From Escarpia spicata (lineage: Eukaryota > Annelida > Polychaeta > Sabellida > Siboglinidae), in the NCBI GenBank assembly GCA_963995525.1, contig OZ023213.1, positions 22,346,278 through 22,410,277 on the forward strand: 64,000 nt of DNA, written 5' to 3'. Made by a program: the position numbers and the translations under genes. Within the stretch, counting starts at the first letter, position 1; the number at the start of each line of letters is the position of its first letter. The notes beneath the pieces were generated by a model. The model ran no database searches. It saw nothing but the letters and a program-made list of their open reading frames with translations, and was not told the DNA's origin. Of the stretch, positions 1 to 13,791 are shown in pieces.

Positions 1-1194
1 CAGCTTGCACACTTTGCTTTGACAATGCCCGCTGGTGATGATAGCATTGATTTCTTCCTGGTTCCTTGGCTTAGTGTCTTGTTGACAGAGAAGACACTAG
101 ACTTGAGTTGTTGATTCCAGTGCACTGACATTGCCTTGGAAACTGGGTTATCACAATCTTGGGAGCTTCTTTAGGGCGTTTTTTTGGTGAACAATCTACA
201 ACTGCATGTTTGCGTGGTGTAGCTCAGGTCACCGTTGCTGCATGCATCTAAATGACATTGCTGGGGATGGTATCACGTACACACAACTGTAATACCGGTA
301 GTCTTTCTTTTCATGGTAATAGTTGGACACTGTGATAGTTATGTTATTTATGACTATTTTGAAGTGCATTTGCAAACATTGTTTCAAACATGGTAGTTTG
401 TTTTGTCTGTTTTGTAATGATACATCACAAAGAAACAGATGATAAAGAGACGTCTGGTTTTACTGAAGGCCTGTTTTTGCCGACATGTTGATTTCTTGGA
501 ACGGGCTGAAATGCGTCTGCTCTAGCGGTAGGATAACATTGGTTAGAATTGACGAAAAAATGGGCATTATTAACGTAAAAACGTCATATTATGACTCGTA
601 CAAGAGTGGGGTAATTGTGCCTGAGAGTGTGCAATTTATGTGGCAATGCAGCTCTGATTCCGTTAAATTTTTTATCATATGCAGTATTGATTTCAATGCC
701 TTGGCCTACGTCTCTTGTGTATGAAATCACGCTTCTGTTTTCTATGTCTAACAATACTGACATTGTACAAGGCACAAATGTGTTTATCAACATGTGCCAG
801 CTTAGCCTCAGATTGACCGGGACTATGAGAGGAAGATAATAACATTGCCTTCCATTGCCTATGCATCTGGATTTTTTTGTCATTATCATCATAAATCAGT
901 CAAATCTGATTACAGTGTATTAGGCACTGTAAACCTGACGCATTGCTACAATATGCCAAATAGTCAAATGTGTTTACATATAAATTACTAATATGTATGT
1001 AAAATCAAGCTAACATATGTAAGGATGTTTGTTATTCTACTCCTAGATGTTTTACATCTGAGGTGTCAAACTTTTCAGGGGTAATCTACAGCCCCAGGAA
1101 GAATTCATTGCATGTTTATTTTTTGAATAAATTCCTCATGATTAAGGGTTGATGCCGAACCTACAGTGATTATTTGTAGCATTATGTAAAACGA

Positions 1195-1330
1195 TTAATA
1201 ATAATAATAATGACAAACTTCTATAGCGCCTAAATCCCCAGGAATCTGAGCTCAGAGGCGCAACATACACAAATAATTGGGCAAAATTGTTAACAGGGAC
1301 AAGTAAGAGTCGTCACTAGAGCAAAACTAA
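1195..1330 (-). repeat. LINE/SINE-type 3' tail with TATAGCGC core
   Basis: On the + strand an (ATA)n-like run is followed by CTTCTATAGCGCC and a decaying tail. The same arrangement (ATT/ATA trinucleotide run, then TTCTATAGCGCAATG) ends the L2-like LINE at 46.24 kb. I therefore read this as a short 3' end of a LINE or a SINE sharing its tail, on the - strand. The 5' limit is uncertain. Confidence 0.5.
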
Positions 1331-1795
1331 ACAAATAGGATGAGTGTTGCATAAATTAAACCATTCTCAACCGATTGGTTGACAATTCCTATAGTTTGGA
1401 ACAATCGTAGAAACCAGATTGTTCCAAATTATTCAATCGGCATTATACATCCAGCACAAATACGAACATGAAACCATCACGTGTCTATGGAGCGCCCTCT
1501 AGTAAATAATGTCAAACTAAGGACTTGGTTGTTTGTTTTTTGATCTAACCACGAATACAATCACCTAGAGCAGTTTAAGAACTACCAGGTTATCTTAACC
1601 GGAAGATGGACATTGTTGTTAGTAGAAAGAACAGAGTACCTGTAGGCACTTTGTACGTGTCCATAAGACCCTCATAGTGCAGAAAGGCCTCTTGCTATGA
1701 CGTACTTGAGAACTCTGATTTGATCAGATGCTTTTAAATGTCCTACCAAGTGGCATTACTTTTTACACTAATGCGTTTCTGGAAATGACGTCACA

Positions 1796-1803
1796 GGAAA
1801 CCA
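1796..1803. promoter_or_regulatory. CRE-type palindrome TGACGTCA
   Basis: This is a perfect 8-bp match to the CREB/ATF site, with a second copy at 5569. Chance occurrence is possible in an intron of this size. Confidence 0.25.
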
Positions 1804-2299
1804 TTATAACGAGAGATTGGCTGTGTCACAATGACCAGGATATCCAACTGCCTTCTACCCACTGAATTTGTCATTACTTTTTTCTTCCCTACAACAAACC
1901 AAAGTTATTACCTTTTCGTGTCTGATAATGACTTCACTGGTGAGAATAAAAAATGGTTGTTTCATTGGTTTCACCTGTTGATATTAATAGGATAGAACAC
2001 CTGTGTGTTAAGGTAAACACAACACACTTTCTCAGGTGTCCTGTTGTATTTGTTTGTTTTATTAAGGTTTGGACACGTGTTAACATACACCTTCTTGTGA
2101 CAAAGTCCTTGCTCTACTCCCTGTGGCAGTGTGCCAGTAAAGCAGGCCATCACACCAAACTGTCACATGGTGTCACATGACAGGCTACTGGAAGAGTTCC
2201 AAGATATCCATCATTGGCCGGAAAAAGTCAATATATGAAGTGGCAATAGGATTGATGGGGGATCCACTAGAGTTTTGGGATAAACAAGATGGTAACAAA

Positions 2300-2480
2300 G
2301 GGAATATGTCTCTATGCCCAATGTAAGGTTTGTTTTAAATATGTGTAAATTTATGATATGACAGTTATTTAATGTTGGTGAGATTGTCACACCAAGTATT
2401 ACATTATTTTCAACACGGCCAATCTAAATTTGGTGTAAAAGGGCAAAAATAGCTATGTATCTATATACTTGAAATAAAGA
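2300..2480 (+). repeat. Left copy of a local direct duplication
   Basis: The run from AATATGTCTCTATGCCCAAT through the CTATATACTTGAAATA segment is clearly related to 4395-4575 in the same order and orientation. Shared blocks include TTAAATATGTGT/TCAAATATGTCT, GACAGTTATTTA/GGTAGTTATTTA, GGCCAATCTAAATTTGG/GGCCCATCTAAATCTGG and AGGGCAAAA. It could be an old segmental duplication or two copies of an unnamed repeat. Confidence 0.7.
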
Positions 2481-2542
2481 TGTTCATACTTTGGCAAGTT
2501 ACCCACACTAATGATCAAAGTAAATTCCTTCATTGACACGCG

Positions 2543-2838
<296 letters not shown>

Positions 2839-4394
2839 ATTATATCCATCATGCAGGTCTCAGCCATGAATGATACTCACTGATCCATGCAGCCTACATG
2901 AGATGTTGAAACAGGAAGCTGCTAACATATAAAATTACACGCCGGTGTGTTAGATGTCTCGTGTGATCAGGTGTAGCCTGTCAGGTTGTTGGGTACTCTT
3001 ATTTTTGGGTCAGGTCACTCCTGACTAATTGCCAGGTTATGGTATCCAAATGCTGTGCATATATATGATATAAATGGAGTCATCTGTGTTGATTAAATTG
3101 CAGCAGTGACCGTCCATGTATTGTGGAGTGGCCATTTAGGAAACGGAATAGACACTGATATGTAACAGCCAGCTGGAACCCTAAGTCCATCTTGTTATTA
3201 GCATAATTTATTTTGCATTCAACAGTAGGTACAATTTTCAATTGTAAATGACTTCTCTTTGACTTCAGGTACATGTTTACATGGTTTGTATGCATAAATG
3301 TTTGTATGTTTAACACAGTTCGCTTATTAATTTTAGATTAAATACATTATGCAAATGGTAGCTAATCATAAATGTAACGTTCTGCTATTGTGGATTTGCC
3401 TACCTGCAACATTACTGCTTAAAGACAAATAGTTGGATCTACCCCAGGGTACTATGAACAATAAATGTACATGATATTACATGCGACATTATTTTTAATT
3501 CATTATGCTTGGGTAAACACAGTAGAGCCTGTGTGTTTGTTAGAAATCTGCCTAACTTCAAACATATAAATTTCCCCTTCAACTGCCGTAAGTTTGTCAT
3601 TTAAATGTATGTATGTATCAAAAATACAACAAAATATATACTTTTTCAAAAATTTTACATTTGAAGCAAATCCATAACAAAACAGGACACAGACATTCTT
3701 TAAAAAATTCCTCTTATCTGTATTGCGTCTAGAAAATCGGTATGATGTTGCTTGTTGGTGTACCTACAGCACACAAAGATAACAATTCATATTAGACAAA
3801 ACACACAGTATCCAGCTTCATTAAATGCAGCTGCATTGTCAGTCAGACAGAAACAATTGCTGTCTAGGAGACTTGTTCACATAAGCTAAGGGGACCGTAG
3901 CTTGTCAGAAGCTCATGTAGCGGTTCAAGCAAACAGTGGTTCGATTGTAATTAACCTCCAGTTGCTGTCCCGGAAACCATCCGTCTAAATTTCCGCTTGT
4001 CTGGCCATCGGATCTGGCCGTGTAGAGTCCCGTTGCTACCAGCCATTCGCTTCCATATTTTTCGATCACATGTTCAAATATCAGTAATCGTTTTGAAGCA
4101 AAACAAGCCTAGATTGGTGGGGTTGGTGGGTTCTTGACCGCGAGACACTGCCCGGTGTATGGAGACACGACTGCAATGGCATGGCTATGGCCAATCAATG
4201 GCTGCACACAAAGGAGAGCCTCTTGGTAGGGTGGGCTGGGTGTATTGGTCTTACTCTTAGGTTGGGTGGCCAGAAAGCTGTTGTTATCCATTGTGCGAAA
4301 CTGCAAGTCAGCATGTAGACTGCGTATTTGGTCAGTTGTTGACAATTAGTTGATTGCAGCTGACTGATTCATAGAATATGCAGAGACTCAGAAA

Positions 4395-4575
4395 GGAACA
4401 TGTCTCCATGTCCAATGTTGGCTTTGTTTCAAATATGTCTGTTTATCATATGGTAGTTATTTATTGTTGCTGAAATTGTTACACAAACTATTAAATAATT
4501 TCCAAATCGGCCCATCTAAATCTGGCAAAATAGGGCAAAAGTAAGCATCTATATACTTAAAATATATGTATTTAT
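4395..4575 (+). repeat. Right copy of a local direct duplication
   Basis: This is the partner of 2300-2480, about 2.1 kb downstream in direct orientation. Both copies run into simple-sequence DNA on their right side. Confidence 0.7.
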
Positions 4576-4807
4576 TATATATGTAATTATGTCATATTAT
4601 AATATATACACTTACATGTAGCATGCTTGCACAATTGCAAAGTGTATATAAACACATGCATATACGCACTTATGTGCGCATGCATGCATACACATAATTT
4701 TACATAAAACTGGTAGTAATTCATTTGCTGGGTACGATAATGAATTATCCGGGTGAAAAAGTTGAAACAAGTTGAATGTGTAATTTCAAAATAGAGCTAA
4801 ATATCTG

Positions 4808-4826
4808 CCCCCCCCCCCCCCCCCCC
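4808..4826. repeat. Poly-C run (19 nt)
   Basis: Uninterrupted homopolymer of 19 C. Its length may be unreliable because of sequencing or assembly. Confidence 0.95.
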
Positions 4827-5418
4827 ATTGGTACCCATACTAGAGTAGACAATCAACACATCTACCTGTGACCTCCATTCTAAGAAGGAATTCTCAAGGC
4901 AGTGGCATCCAAGGACTGTGATATTGATGCCTTGTGCACTCAGAGTCCACACCTAATTATCACGATGTTTACCTACTCACAATGTCTCACATGTATTGTG
5001 AATTAAGTCTCCAGCGTTTCCTCTACAGTGGTGCATGCATGTGTGCGTGCGTGTGTGTGCACATGTGTGCCAGTGTTTGGTGTCTCTGAGCTATCTCCAT
5101 GGAGTTTGAGGAGGATTAATGCTAGTGAATTTGTTTAGTTTCACCTGTGAAGAACAAGGACAAATGAATACACACGCACCTGTACATGTAATGTTGAGAT
5201 GCAGGAATAAACAATAATTTTATATAGGCACTGGAACACAGGAGGGGGAGGACCTTGTGGGGCCCGACCCACCAAATATCATAGGACCGGGATGGCTTTG
5301 TCCCACCCCCTATCAGTACATGGCAATATTTCCCCAATTTTGCTAGATTCCTAGGAACTGATTTGCATCAACCTCACCTTCATCTGTTCACACTATGATG
5401 CACATCCATCAGCGTTAA

Positions 5419-5433
5419 CCCCCCCCCCCCCCC
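5419..5433. repeat. Poly-C run (15 nt)
   Basis: Uninterrupted homopolymer of 15 C. Confidence 0.95.
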
Positions 5434-5568
5434 ACAATAGTCATTGATCAGCTTAATGCCAACACTTGCTTTTAAGAAAAACCTATTCTTTTAGTGAATA
5501 ATTGATCCCTAGATGGCTCTAGTTGTTGATGTTGGAATTAATGAAATGCTCACCAGGTGAGCTACATG

Positions 5569-5576
5569 TGACGTCA
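5569..5576. promoter_or_regulatory. CRE-type palindrome TGACGTCA
   Basis: A second perfect CREB/ATF-type site, about 350 bp upstream of the YPEL exon at 5929. Function is inferred from sequence only. Confidence 0.25.
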
Positions 5577-5928
5577 CGGGCACCAAGAGGAGTCACAACT
5601 AGTGCTGACATCACGAGAGACAGTTGGTGGTCAAGTTTCAGTGTCGATAGTTAGGCACGATTTAAACTGAGTGTGGACAAACTAAACAATTATTCCAATA
5701 ATATTTGCACAATAAAAATTGTCCAAAAGTAAAGATATCCTTGACTGGATAATGATCCATTACAGTACAAGGGGCAGTATTGCCAAGGAGTAACTGCGAT
5801 ACGCTTTGATGTTCAACGATGTCCCATTTTCCCACATTCAACAGAGCAGACTTCCTGTTATAAATTCCTGTCCCTTTTTAACAGGGCGTAGCATTGTGAA
5901 ATTCACTTGGGAATGTTTCCCATTGCAG

Positions 5929-6037
5929 GGTGAATGTGGGCTGTGGGCCGGCAGAGGAGAGGGTGCTACTCACAGGGCTGCACGCCGTCGCAGACATCTA
6001 CTGCGAGTGCTGCAAGACAACGCTCGGATGGAAATAT
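5929..6037 (+). CDS. ypel: YPEL internal coding exon (109 nt)
   Basis: The acceptor TTGCAG ends at 5928 and the donor GTGAGT starts at 6038. The exon carries one leading base of a split valine codon plus 36 codons. It spans the [14 protein letters not shown] core and the second zinc CxxC motif, and ends at the TLGWKY segment. Confidence 0.96.
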
Positions 6038-8069
6038 GTGAGTCAAATCAGTCGATATATAAACTGTGTATTTTTATGTTTTATTAAATTAGTTATTAGA
6101 GCCGCATCCCTGATGGCAGGGAAAGAAAAGGAGAACAACAACTAAATTATTAAATTAGTTATTATTCTTACATCTAAATTTAGTTATATATCAGTATTAT
6201 CGCTGTATCGTTATTGTGCTGTGTTAAAGTTTTTAAAAAATCCTTATGCCTAGCAGCTGCTTTATTTATTTAGTTATTTCCTTATTTATAAATTCTTTAT
6301 CTGTCTATTTTCTTGCGGATGCTACGTGACTAAGTTTCAAGAGTAACTGGTTAAAACAAGCCTATAATTAGTTTTGTCCCAGACAGAAAGACATGTTTCC
6401 AAGAAAATAAAGTAAGCTAGTGATTAGAGAGATAAACTCGGGTAGTAAATGTGCATTCTGTGGATCTTTGCACTACGTTTATTACATGTAAACATGAAAT
6501 ACGTAGATTAGCGAGAGAGAGAGTAAACAGCCTCTCTAGATTCTTCATCAGTAAACATGTTCTGCCAACACAGAGAGGCTAAAGCCATTAACAAATGAAC
6601 AGGAACTGTTTTGATGTTGGGCAACAGTGAAGTATAAAGGATACGTGTAAACTGGTCTAATGTAAGGCAGCAGAGGATGTGTACCCCTGCATTATGTCAT
6701 GTTTGTCATAATCTAAACATAATGTGCAAGATCTGGGGACTGTTTCACATACATAATGAGCTCGTAAAGGAAATCCATCACTATATTGAATCCATTATTA
6801 AATTAAAGGAGTTTTTTTTCAAAATGCAAAAAACTGCCGCCGTTTCACTGAGGATACTATTTCCATGACACACCGGTGAAAGTGCCCCCGCGGTGCATCC
6901 TGGTGCTGACAGCTTTCAGTATAGAAGATTGCTGTTAAGGAGCACAATAAATGTTAAAGAGCAACTTTGTCTCACTGTGTACGTAGTCATTTAATGTCTT
7001 ATGTTAATAATTCAAAATAGATCGTAATCATAGTTGATTGTAATCATAGTTGAATGTAATTATTGTCACAATAACGTGTAATCCGTGTCACTGTAAACAG
7101 TAATCAAGACTATGTTTTGTCAGTAGTATAATTATGGCGTGTGACTGATTGCTGCCAAGTGAATGCAGTTTAATTAATTATACAGCACCACTGTTTAAGA
7201 ATTAAGCACATGCCCTACCCATTAATGGCCAGATGTCTCAGTTTTGGCTGGCAGGTAATGAGCATGTAACCTTGTTGAAATATAGTTTAAAATGTTGTCA
7301 TTTACATTTAAAACTCCCTCTGCAATTCACTAGTATCAGAAGTCATATTCATTGTAATAATAAGTAAGCGCAGTAAATTTAAAGCAATTTCCTCAACTGG
7401 ATTAGACTGTCATGAATCCATTTCATTTGTATCCAAATATCTTGCGGCTTGCCAAATTTTGCCTCACGTACATCATGGTTTGCCAAAGTCACAATCAAAA
7501 TTTTTGCGCTTTACCTTTGGCACCAATGGTTATTTACGTGAATTACGTAACTATTGCTGAATGATGTGTCATAGATAAAATATTCCCGCATACAGTTGTC
7601 ACTTTAAAAACTTTGCCTTATGTTTTTGTCATAAAGAAAAACTTTTTGTGGTCAGAATCTCAACAAAATATATGATAGAATGCACGAACACACCACGTGT
7701 TCGACATCCATTTATTGTTGGCTTGACAGAGTTGTTGCTAGGCAACAGGTCATGTGATGGATAAGTCAACTGAATAGTTTATCCAATGATTACAGAGAAA
7801 TTAAATATCATATTTCTACAAATGAGCTACCTTGTGTTAGTGGATACTTGGTAGTTTTGATGTTTTATGAAATGATTCTAAAATTAGATAAGTCATACAT
7901 TTAATGGGGAAACGGTTTAAAATGAGGTGCTCTAATTAAAAATAGGTGTCACTGTTGAATCGTTTCCGTATGTTTGCAGGAGCATGCGTTTGAGTCAAGC
8001 CAGAAGTACAAGGAGGGGAAATTCATCATTGAACTCGCACACATGATCAAGGATAATGGGTGGGACTAG
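5929..8069 (+). CDS. ypel: Yippee-like protein (YPEL1-4 type), 3' part, two exons
   Basis: Exons 5929-6037 and 7980-8069 encode the C-terminal half of a Yippee-like protein, a small zinc-binding family with a Yippee/CULT-like fold. Vertebrate members are reported at centrosome, spindle and nucleolar sites. The visible residues include [20 protein letters not shown], then [12 protein letters not shown] with the second zinc-binding CxxC pair, and after the intron [19 protein letters not shown] followed by TAG. These are near-identical to YPEL1-4 and unlike YPEL5. The first CxxC pair and the start codon belong to upstream exon(s) that I could not find in 1-5928, so they probably lie before the window. 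The first exon here begins inside a valine codon (acceptor TTGCAG) and ends in phase 0 (donor GTGAGT). The residue between the two zinc cysteines is C where YPEL1-4 usually have N. The family call is very secure; which paralogue is not decidable. Confidence 0.96.
6038..7979 (+). other. YPEL last intron
   Basis: This 1.94-kb intron has GTGAGT and TTTGCAG ends. It is AT-rich and contains no recognisable coding segment or transposon. Confidence 0.85.
7980..8069 (+). CDS. ypel: YPEL terminal coding exon with stop
   Basis: The acceptor TTTGCAG ends at 7979. The exon encodes [20 protein letters not shown] and the invariant family ending HMIKDNGWD, then TAG at 8067-8069. It joins the previous exon in phase 0. 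Confidence 0.96.
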   Translation, partial: EHAFESSQKYKEGKFIIELAHMIKDNGWD

Positions 8070-8929
8070 TGGACGGTGTTGTGCTGCCCCAGTGCTGTCC
8101 GTGGGGGGTCTGGTCATTGTCAAATGACCGTGTGATAGACGCATGTCGCGTCTGAACAGTCATCGCATCGGTCCGTCATGACAACCTCAGATAAAATCGG
8201 GGCGTTCACGCAAAACAAAACAGTTTCAGCCCGGCGAGGAATGATGACTGAACTCCATCATATCGAAACTGATGGCACGCCATGTCGACTGCGGTTGTAT
8301 TAGTGGCCCTCTCCAAGGATGCAGCTGTGGAAATACGCATACTGCCCCTGGTGAAGAGGTCAACTCGCTGTGCAGATTCTGATACCATGTGACCCGTCTG
8401 ACTTTCCTTCCTCCACCCACAGGAGAGTGACAGTTACGTGACAGGCGGCAGCACGACAAAACCACTTTTATTGATCAACTACGATTCACAAGTTATCATC
8501 ATCATCATCATTGTCTGCATTGAGTAATTCATTTCGAGAGTGGCGTTTCGAGGTTTTGTAATTTTTATTTGTATAGTTACCGTGATGGTTACCATGATAC
8601 GTCGCAGATATCCCCTTATTTTTGCCAGTGCATATGATGCAACATTGACCTGAGGTATATATTGCTATTGTTAATCACAACTGTAGTATTCGTGTTGCAT
8701 ATTTTCTGGTTTCCTGTGATTGTTTTATAAAAAGTGCATTACTAGCAGTCGCGTCAGTGACGTTGCTGTAGACAGCGCCACCTGGTGTGTGCTCATTGTA
8801 TTTGCGAGCACAACGGACCAAATTACGGAGTGCCCGCATTTCAGTGATATTGGCAACTAAGTGTTTTACCTATCATTGAGGGGGTGGCCTCGTGAATTCG
8901 CAGAGTCAGAAAAATGTATTTGTGTCATA

Positions 8930-9210
8930 TTTGTTGATGCCACCACCACCCATCAGGCTATGGTGAGGGACTTGGGATTTTGGGTGATTTAGATGGCTTC
9001 CAGGCTACACCCAGTGTAGCTGCTGGATTCAACAGACGTAACTTGGTCGCCAAGACACCACTCACCACAAGGTTCTGACGTACATTGTAGTGCCATTGTG
9101 CATTAGTGTGTGTTTCACTCGATAGGTGACACCACTGTAGTTGTTTATTTCCCGTGTGGTGTTTGGTATCGACCAAACCACCACCCATCCTTTATAATGC
9201 GATACGTTTT
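8930..9210 (+). repeat. Dispersed repeat, copy 1 (partner at 63.25 kb)
   Basis: This block shares ordered similarity with 63250-63530 in the same orientation. Shared pieces include AACTTGGTCGCCAAGACA/AACCTGGTTGCCAAGACA, CGATAGGTGACACCACTG/CAACAGGTGGCACCACTG and GTTTATTTCCCGTGTGGTG/ATTTATTTCCCATTGTGTTG. No coding potential or terminal repeats are obvious, so the class is unknown. Confidence 0.7.
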
Positions 9211-12200
9211 TCACAACTGCGAACTTATACGGCCATCCCTGAAATGAAGCTGTCACCAGCAGTTCTACATGACACATATTCATTGACTGTTGCGATGGCA
9301 TTCACTGCGAGACTACTGTCTGTGTGCGTGGTGTGTTCACATCAATAGTGCTCATATTCTCTGACCAGCAATCAAATTGGCCCAAAGATGACATACACCC
9401 GGTAGATTTAGTGACAAAACAAGCAACTATTAAAGAAAGCTAATGATGAGTTTCTTACTTCGGCGAGTTAACGTATCACAAAACTAGTGACACCAGATAA
9501 ATCTGTCCCGCCGCTGCCTGTGTTTACTTCTGCAGAATGATAAGTGCCCTATTCCTAAGGCTAACATTTGCGTGTGGGCGTGCAGCGTCACTGCCAAAAC
9601 ACAGCAAAGCTAAATGTGATACGAAAGAACTACACGACAGAGGCAGTCGTTCTCTTGAATTCAGGTATTTTTGTAATTGTGCGTCGTCCATTAGAATACA
9701 TTGCAGCGTAATCACATCAAATTGATTCTGTTTGAGAAAGAGACAGCATGATGTGCCTATGATTACTCATCTGCAGCGTGCCCCACTCGAGAGAGAGTGT
9801 ATTTGAAAACCTGGCCAGTTTGTGTTCGTAATGATGTGGGTCTCACATTGCGTATGTACGTATCATTGTTAGGTATGTTCTGTGACAAACGGTCACTGTG
9901 GTTCCTTGTTATTCCCAGCCACTGACTGTGTATCGGTGGCCTGCTTGAATGTGAATCTGCAACTTGTTCTACATTTTATTTTGTTAAGTCATCCATTTAG
10001 TCGTGTGGATACTGAAATCTGGCATAAAATAGATTAACCTATCGAGTTGAAAAAATGCAAAAAATCACAGACAAAAACTTTCTCGAATAAGTTAAGCAAA
10101 CAACATAATACTTAATTTATATCTCATTACATAATTTTGGCACTATGCTGTGGTGGTACATATATGAAACATATTAATTTGTTATGGTGGTTCAAATAGT
10201 TTTTTATTTCAAATATGCACTTGTGCCGGTCTGGCATCGTAATAGAAAGTAGATATGCAGCTATTTTACAGCATTAGCCTGCAGAAATATCGCACAAGAC
10301 CAAAACAGGAAAAAACTGGATAAATGTCATGTTTTTTTAAAGTGTCTTGCCAAGTTCTTCTATTGAACAGTCGGCATAGTAGTCCTGACTCTGATGGTGG
10401 CTTCAGTTTGTTAGGTCAAGAGAGGCAGTTAGCCGTGTCTTTGGATGAGAATCAGCTGCTGTCGTTGCACTACTTTAACCAACGTCCTCTGTCGTTCTGT
10501 TGCCAACACTCTTGCCTTACACATGTACCATCTAAAGCTTCTCCCAGTCACTCGGCAGTATGCTAGACAGACGTTTCATCTCTTCCAAACAGTATCCACT
10601 TTAGCCTTTACTCAAAGTTTGTTAAATTTTGAACATTTGTATTGTCGTAATGAAAATTGTGTGATTTGTTGGGTAATCTAAGGAGTTCTCATAATGAAAT
10701 TGTGAAGTTTTAGGGGATATCTGCCAACACATTCATAGGTTAGATCATCAAAGGATGTATGGTAAAATTTACCATCCCTAAAATATGACAGTTCTCTTGA
10801 GTCTGTCCCATGTAACAGCTATTCAGATCTTTACCTGACAAGAATGTGTACACTCTTTGGAAAATATATACCTTTAAGTATTCGTACCAGAAGGAATTGC
10901 GAATGCATAGCAGATTTGTGAAGAGATCTGCGTGGCATAGACATAATGGAAGTTGTGGTGTGGTTTCTGGATAAGAACAATTTCCAGCAATGTTCACCCA
11001 TTTAGCTAAAATGAATACACCAGACCTGACCAGAAGTGTTAGTGATTCTGCGACATAGTTTCAAATCCCAGTTGGTGATGAGTTTAGGCATCCGTTTGGT
11101 GTTTGGCCGGTAGAACACACCCTTGTATGATCATTTACAAAGTTGTAACAGCTGATGTTTGGCACATTGTGCGTGTCGGTTGATGTTCAGTGTTGCAGCA
11201 GTTATGTTGTCTGCATGTACTTGCGTGCCTGGGTCAGTGTTGTTGCACGTTTTAATGTCGTAGCAAATCTGTGTTCGTGGTCGTCATGGCGTGGTCATCA
11301 TGGCCGCTGGTCACTGTTTGTCATTGCTAGCTAAGTAAGGTGGAACTAATTAATATGGCTATTGTCATGACCACAAGCTGATCAATTTAGTTAACGGCTA
11401 TAGCTTTGAAAGGTTTTCTTCTGCGGAAGAGGTAATGTTGTCGCACACATCTGTTAGTGGTTTATGTTTATGTGTTATTTACACAAGGGCATGTACATGT
11501 CCGCCATTTTCAATGCAATTAAGAATGTGGGATGTGTGTTTCCTGTTTGTTTTTGTGGTACCGTAGTATGTGCCTCCAAATGTGCACAAATACTGTGTCT
11601 GTGTTTGTATTTCGCATACATGTCTTTGCATGGTTACTGCAACATGATTATTCTCACAGTGCCATTCTCGTGAAGCATTTAATTTTATGACTGACGATAG
11701 TTTATTAACACATTATTTATTCACTAACCCACCTATTTATTAAATCATTTCTGTTTCGTTGTTTTGTTTTACCATGAGTTTTATGTGTTTTCGGTCTGGC
11801 GAGATTTACTGTAGTAAATTACCCGGGTAGAAAATCAAAATGCAGAAGTTCCTTAAAATACTGTCAATCGTGCCATTGCATTTCCACTTAATTTCTCTAC
11901 GACTGTTGAGCGTTTTCTGTTACTGCCTTGCATCAGTTTTTCTGTTTTTATATTTTGTCATTGTATGTTTTTGCTTTTTTTATCAATTAAAAGTAGAAGT
12001 ACTTGGCAGTTTGGCATCGTCTAATATTAGCTTGGTTGGTGACTCTTACAAGTTGAATGATTGTATTCTGTGCATGTTTTTCTTCACCCACAATTGAGTG
12101 TGCCACACAACGGCTTTATCTGCTATTATGACTATGTAATCATCATTGATCTCAACAGCTAAAAGTTATTTTCTGACACATCTACGGTGTCCTTTGCTTC

Positions 12201-13785
12201 TAGCATCCTGCATGTAGAGGATCAGTGATCAAAGGATGTTGACACATGAACCAACAGTAAGATACTGGGTGACACCAAGGACATGTTGAACAATCTTAAC
12301 TATTTTTAATGAGTTGCCAGTCTGCGGTTGCGGTTTATATATTTTCATGTTACATCTGTAGACATGCCGCACCATGAATTGTTGATGTGATGAAGAACAG
12401 TCTGAAAGAGCTGACAAGTCAGTCTGTAATTCTACCGTACCACATCATTCAAACACAGTTTGTAAGATATCGTTGCATATGTTTCTCTGCACTATTTATT
12501 ATCAGATCAACGAGTATTTGAAACTGTGCACTGTCCATTCATTCTCTCGCCGCATTGTTTGCTGGGAGTATTGTGTGTTTCCTTGAAAGTAGCAGTTGTG
12601 TGCAAATCTGTTAGCTTTGTACAGTATCTATTGCACTAGTGAACTCTGGAGATGAACACAGAAAGATGCTCATTATGATTGGCAGTTATACTGTGGTCTG
12701 TGCTGATTTACTTATTGATGGCACAGCAACATTTGATCAATATTATTTTATCTGAAATACTTGCTACATGTTTTTTTATTTCAACAGCATGGTTATCCTC
12801 CAAAGCAAGATCAATTCGATGTGCAGTTAGATATGGTTAGCTTAAATCTGCGTCATCACCTTTGTTGAAGAAAGCATGATTCCCAAAAGTTGTCCTGATT
12901 ATAGGCTTATCTTTGAAAAAATTTCCAATTGACCTTCAATTTCCGTTCCATGTTCAATTGTTGTCTGATGCACATGCCTGCTAACTGAACATTAGTATGT
13001 ATAGTAGTGCATATCTCATGAGGGTATTCATGACTGCTTCTTGTTTTGCACCTGTATGTTTGTTTGTTTGTTCATGTTAATGTTTCCAAAGAAAATGTTA
13101 GGTTGTCAAGAAACTTTGTAGCTTCCACGTTCCTTGGTTAATGCAGGTTTTCAAATTAGAAATGATGATTTAATCCGCAGTACGTAGTTTTAAATCATCC
13201 CGTCTTTAATTTGTTTTATGTATGCTGTAGTATTTACCACAGATATTTCATCGACTGGTTTCGGTTTTTAAAGTTTATGTTGTCTGTATTTCAACATAAT
13301 GAAGTCTTTTGCCGTGTGGCAGGACCATTGTTCATTTAATGGTTTCATATTTTGGCCTGAAGTTGACTTTTCTGTTGATCTTTTAAGACATGTTCTTTCA
13401 GTCTCTTCAGGAGACACACTCGTTTATTTTTACTGCATGCTTCAGAAGTCCTTCACATCTGACCGCGTGTCCTAACCAGTTATTGCATGTTTTCCTGATA
13501 ACCTGGATCAGTTTGTTCTCATCCTTCCAAGTTAACCTGCTGTAGTTGATTGTTAATGTGAGTTACATGTCAGTAGGTTCATTTGTGTTCATTGTTGTCT
13601 CCTGACTCTGTTTACACAGAGTGGAGCTACTGTTATTGTATGTGTTAGTTCACAGTTTAATGCAATTACTGTCACTTATTGCTGTGTTACATATCTATAA
13701 TATATATATATTTCTATTATCCATGCCGCTTATATGGAGGATACTCAGTGTCGATATACGATAATGTATGTGAATTTTTGGATGC

Positions 13786-13791
13786 AATAAA
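13786..13791 (+). terminator. AATAAA polyadenylation signal candidate
   Basis: Canonical hexamer at the end of the T/G-rich block downstream of YPEL. It is 5.7 kb past the stop codon, so its use by YPEL is speculative. Confidence 0.2.
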
